A stretch of DNA of 64,000 nt, taken from assembly GCF_003149455.1 (NCBI RefSeq), contig NZ_QFFK01000007.1, positions 124,001-188,000 of the forward strand, in the 5' to 3' direction. The DNA comes from Chitinophaga deserti (GTDB lineage: Bacteria; Bacteroidota; Bacteroidia; Chitinophagales; Chitinophagaceae). Position 1 is the stretch's first letter, and each line of letters begins with the position of its first letter. Both the position numbers and the translations under genes were made by a program. Positions 61,825 to 64,000 of the stretch are shown here, piece by piece. The notes beneath the pieces are model-generated. The model was not told the DNA's origin. It ran no database searches and saw nothing but the letters and a program-made list of their open reading frames with translations.

Positions 61825-62421
61825 ATGCTACCCCAAAAAGCAACGCCCCTCATCAGCAGGGCCCTCTTCATTTCCATATGCATATTCGCAATGGCTTGCA
61901 GCAAAAAGGATTCCGGGAAAGATACTCCGGGGAATAACCTCCCCCAATCCAGTGTACCTGCCGAACTGGTAGGTAAATACTGGCATACGGGCTCCTTTTC
62001 CATGACGCAATTCTCTAATTATGACGGCAGCTACGCCGGCCAGGCATTCGAAATAGCCACAGGCTACAAGTTCTCGGCCGATGGTACTGCGGAACAATAT
62101 TTCTACTGGACCAAAACCAGTACCTATTGCCGCGAGCAGGTGCTCGGTTACCGGAAAGGCACTGCAGTATTCGATGCCGCGAAAAAGACTTTCCGGTTCT
62201 ACGCAGCTTCGGGGTACTACCGCCGCTACAACTCCTGCGGTGGCAGCCAGTCGCCCGGCTATGGAGAAAAAGTGGCATACGGGCCGGAAGATCTGCATCC
62301 GAAGTATGTAGACGAGCAAAAGAACTGGACGCTGGTTACCGAGCAGGGGAAACTGATCTGGAGGGTGCCCTTTGATGACGGGTCTGCTAATGATTATACG
62401 CGTGCTGATGAGCCCAGATAA
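61825..62421 (+). CDS. Lipoprotein of unknown function, 198 residues
   Basis: The protein starts with a lipoprotein signal (LFISICIFAMACSKKDSGKD, lipobox FAMAC, Cys at about 25). The mature domain is beta-rich with paired Tyr/Trp clusters (VGKYWHTGSFSMTQFSNYDG, YKFSADGTAEQYFYWTKTST). This is the pattern of small lipocalin-like Bacteroidota lipoproteins that often begin 'L.GkW'. Similar domains bind small molecules, but here this is only inference. A strong terminator follows. Confidence 0.7.
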   Translation: MLPQKATPLISRALFISICIFAMACSKKDSGKDTPGNNLPQSSVPAELVGKYWHTGSFSMTQFSNYDGSYAGQAFEIATGYKFSADGTAEQYFYWTKTSTYCREQVLGYRKGTAVFDAAKKTFRFYAASGYYRRYNSCGGSQSPGYGEKVAYGPEDLHPKYVDEQKNWTLVTEQGKLIWRVPFDDGSANDYTRADEPR

Positions 62422-62439
62422 GGGGGATTGTTTACTGGC

Positions 62440-62480
62440 ACCTGCGCCCGTCCGGAACCATCCGGTGGCGCAGGTTTTTT
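62440..62480 (+). terminator. Terminator after the lipoprotein gene
   Basis: ACCTGCGCC pairs with GGCGCAGGT; inside the loop CCGGA and TCCGG form a second hairpin; a T-run follows. Confidence 0.82.
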
Positions 62481-62671
62481 CTTTTAACGGATTCCTGCTG
62501 CGTCAGGAAGTTACCATCGCAAAGCCGGAAACAGTTTTTCCGGGGCGGAAAACAGGCAGGGTACCCCCGGAAAAACGGGAAACTACAGTTAGGGGGAAAT
62601 ACCTTATTTCGCCCTTTAGCGCATTCCGGCAGAAATTCCGGCAAAGACAATAACCCTTTAATCCGCATTTC

Positions 62672-64000
62672 ATGCAATTACCGTCTCTATCCCCCGAAAC
62701 CTTCGCACAGAAGCTTTCAGACCCTACCGTGGCCCTAAAATTCGCATATCTGAACGATCTGCTGCTCAACAGTGAGTATTGCCTGATTGAATTTATGGTC
62801 CGTAAAGGCGCCTGGAAATGGCCCATACCACCCAAGCCCCCCGGATACGATACGGGCAATAAGACCATTGAGCTGGGGGTAATTCTCTTTTTATTGAATA
62901 ATACGGGGTACATCGCCGACAATGATATCCGGCAATACGCCCAATACCTGAAAGGTGCCCTGGGCCTGCCCAATTCCCAGCTGCCCGTACAGGCCTATGC
63001 CTGGATCATGAATAATGTGCTCATTTACGACGATGGCGGGGTTATCAGCGGCGGGAAGTACGATACCTATGACCAGGGATGGTTTGCCGCCTTCCTGAAC
63101 CTTATAATCACGGATATGCATGACGCCTGGTATGGCTTCCCTCAGGGCAGCCCTGCACCCATAAAGCTTGATTTCAGCGTAAGTAATTACACCATTACAC
63201 TAGGTATGATTGGCGACTGGGGAACAGGAGACACTACAGCGAAGGCCGTCCTCCGCCAATTGACCACCCTCAACCCGAACTATCTCATCCATTTGGGTGA
63301 TACATATTACTCGGGCAGTCCGGCTACAGGACAGTGGGCAGGATATTACTTCCATCCCGGTGAGGAAATGGAAAACCTCGTGAATATGTGGCCCGGTACC
63401 TCAACACCGCGCTCTTTCACCCTTAATTCCAATCATGAAATGTATACCGGCGGCAACGGCTACTTTGGGGAAGCCCTCAAAACCACCGGGCCATTTTCCC
63501 TGCAGAAAGGCATGAGCTATTTTGCCCTTCAGGCGGGCGACTGGACAGTGCTCGGACTGGATTCCGGATACTATGGCAGCTCTTTCGATGCTTTTATGGA
63601 CGGGAGCATTGGCGGGGAGTTCCTCGACAGGGAGCAGATCAACTGGATAGCCGGTCTGAACCTCAACCCGGCTAAAACAATCGTGCTCACCCACCATACC
63701 GGTTTCCAGTACGATGCTTCTGCCTTCATGAAACTGTGGGACCAGGTGAACGGCGCCCTCGGTGCGGATCCTTATGCCTGGTACTGGGGCCATGTACACA
63801 ACGGAATCGTGTATGCATCCCCCCTTACGCTTCCCGGTACGGATGGAAATTTACAATCTACCAGTACCTACGCCCGCTGCCTGGGTCATGCCGCATTGCC
63901 TTACGGCGAAGCTTCTGCATTAATAAACAACCCGTCGGTTGAATGGATGGAAACGGATAAGCAGGCGAATGGTTTAATGCTGAATGGCTTTGCCACGCTC
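62672..64000 (+). CDS. Calcineurin-like metallophosphoesterase (3' end outside window)
   Basis: The open frame from the ATG at 62672 continues past the window edge; about 443 residues are visible. The first 170 residues are helical and of unknown type. They are followed by a metallophosphoesterase core with MIGDWGTGD (first metal site), LIHLGDTYYSG (second), SNHEM (the N-H-D/E motif), LTHHTGF and WGHVHN (GHxH). This is the order of purple-acid-phosphatase-like phosphoesterases. There is no signal peptide, so it may be cytoplasmic. The N-terminal extension is unusual. Start choice is supported by the absence of another in-frame ATG close upstream. Confidence 0.88.
   Translation, partial: MQLPSLSPETFAQKLSDPTVALKFAYLNDLLLNSEYCLIEFMVRKGAWKWPIPPKPPGYDTGNKTIELGVILFLLNNTGYIADNDIRQYAQYLKGALGLPNSQLPVQAYAWIMNNVLIYDDGGVISGGKYDTYDQGWFAAFLNLIITDMHDAWYGFPQGSPAPIKLDFSVSNYTITLGMIGDWGTGDTTAKAVLRQLTTLNPNYLIHLGDTYYSGSPATGQWAGYYFHPGEEMENLVNMWPGTSTPRSFTLNSNHEMYTGGNGYFGEALKTTGPFSLQKGMSYFALQAGDWTVLGLDSGYYGSSFDAFMDGSIGGEFLDREQINWIAGLNLNPAKTIVLTHHTGFQYDASAFMKLWDQVNGALGADPYAWYWGHVHNGIVYASPLTLPGTDGNLQSTSTYARCLGHAALPYGEASALINNPSVEWMETDKQANGLMLNGFATL

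Overview
The window looks like chromosome of a Bacteroidota bacterium, most likely family Chitinophagaceae (Chitinophaga-like). The evidence is two SusC/SusD pairs, an ECF sigma factor with a FecR anti-sigma of the DUF4974 type, a two-component propeller/Y_Y_Y sensor kinase, several Bacteroidota-type promoters (TTTG, about 19 nt, TAnnTTTG), few Shine-Dalgarno sequences and many lipoproteins. There is no prophage, no intact insertion sequence and no CRISPR array.

Layout. 1-4263: a truncated YCF48/BNR-like secreted protein on the minus strand, divergent from a giant sensor histidine kinase and its LuxR-type response regulator. 4425-17013: outer-membrane uptake region with ECF sigma factor, FecR anti-sigma, an STN-containing SusC (transducer type) and SusD, then a second SusC/SusD pair without its own sigma factor. 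17093-17430: two very small membrane proteins. 18140-23890: topoisomerase IV operon (parE, a DUF1835 protein, a cupin, parC). 24046-26777: paired M16 peptidases, one with and one without the HxxEH zinc site. 26905-29528: small secreted or membrane proteins of unknown function. 29562-33371 (minus): a tightly coupled run of a dihydroorotase-like protein that lacks its metal ligands, a DUF4199 membrane protein and two glycosyltransferases, each junction a 4-nt ATGA overlap.

33474-34252 holds the most unusual element. A tRNA-Pro(GGG) gene with a good Bacteroidota promoter is followed by six exact 113-nt periods, each repeating the 3' part of the tRNA plus a Rho-independent terminator. Each extra copy can fold into a tRNA-top-half-like minihelix. 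The arrangement recalls the E. coli tyrT/rtT locus but is unrelated in sequence.

35362-43830 contains two SPFH/SHOCT proteins with several zinc-ribbon proteins and a repeat protein, a probable membrane-stress or membrane-scaffold toolkit, interleaved with an OmpA-like protein and a ZU5-like lipoprotein. 44183-54602 is mostly single genes: an Lrp/AsnC regulator, AsmA-like protein, COG3573-type FAD dehydrogenase, nucleosidase, thioredoxin-fold protein, zf-TFIIB protein and TerC. 55322-58546 encodes a 1074-residue protein without a signal peptide that joins a glycine-rich collagen-like region, two IPT/TIG-like domains and a papain-like domain. The end of the window has a LysR regulator, small secreted proteins, a Tat-exported Dabb protein and the 5' part of a calcineurin-like phosphoesterase gene cut by the window edge.

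All functions are read from motifs and family memory; no searches were run.
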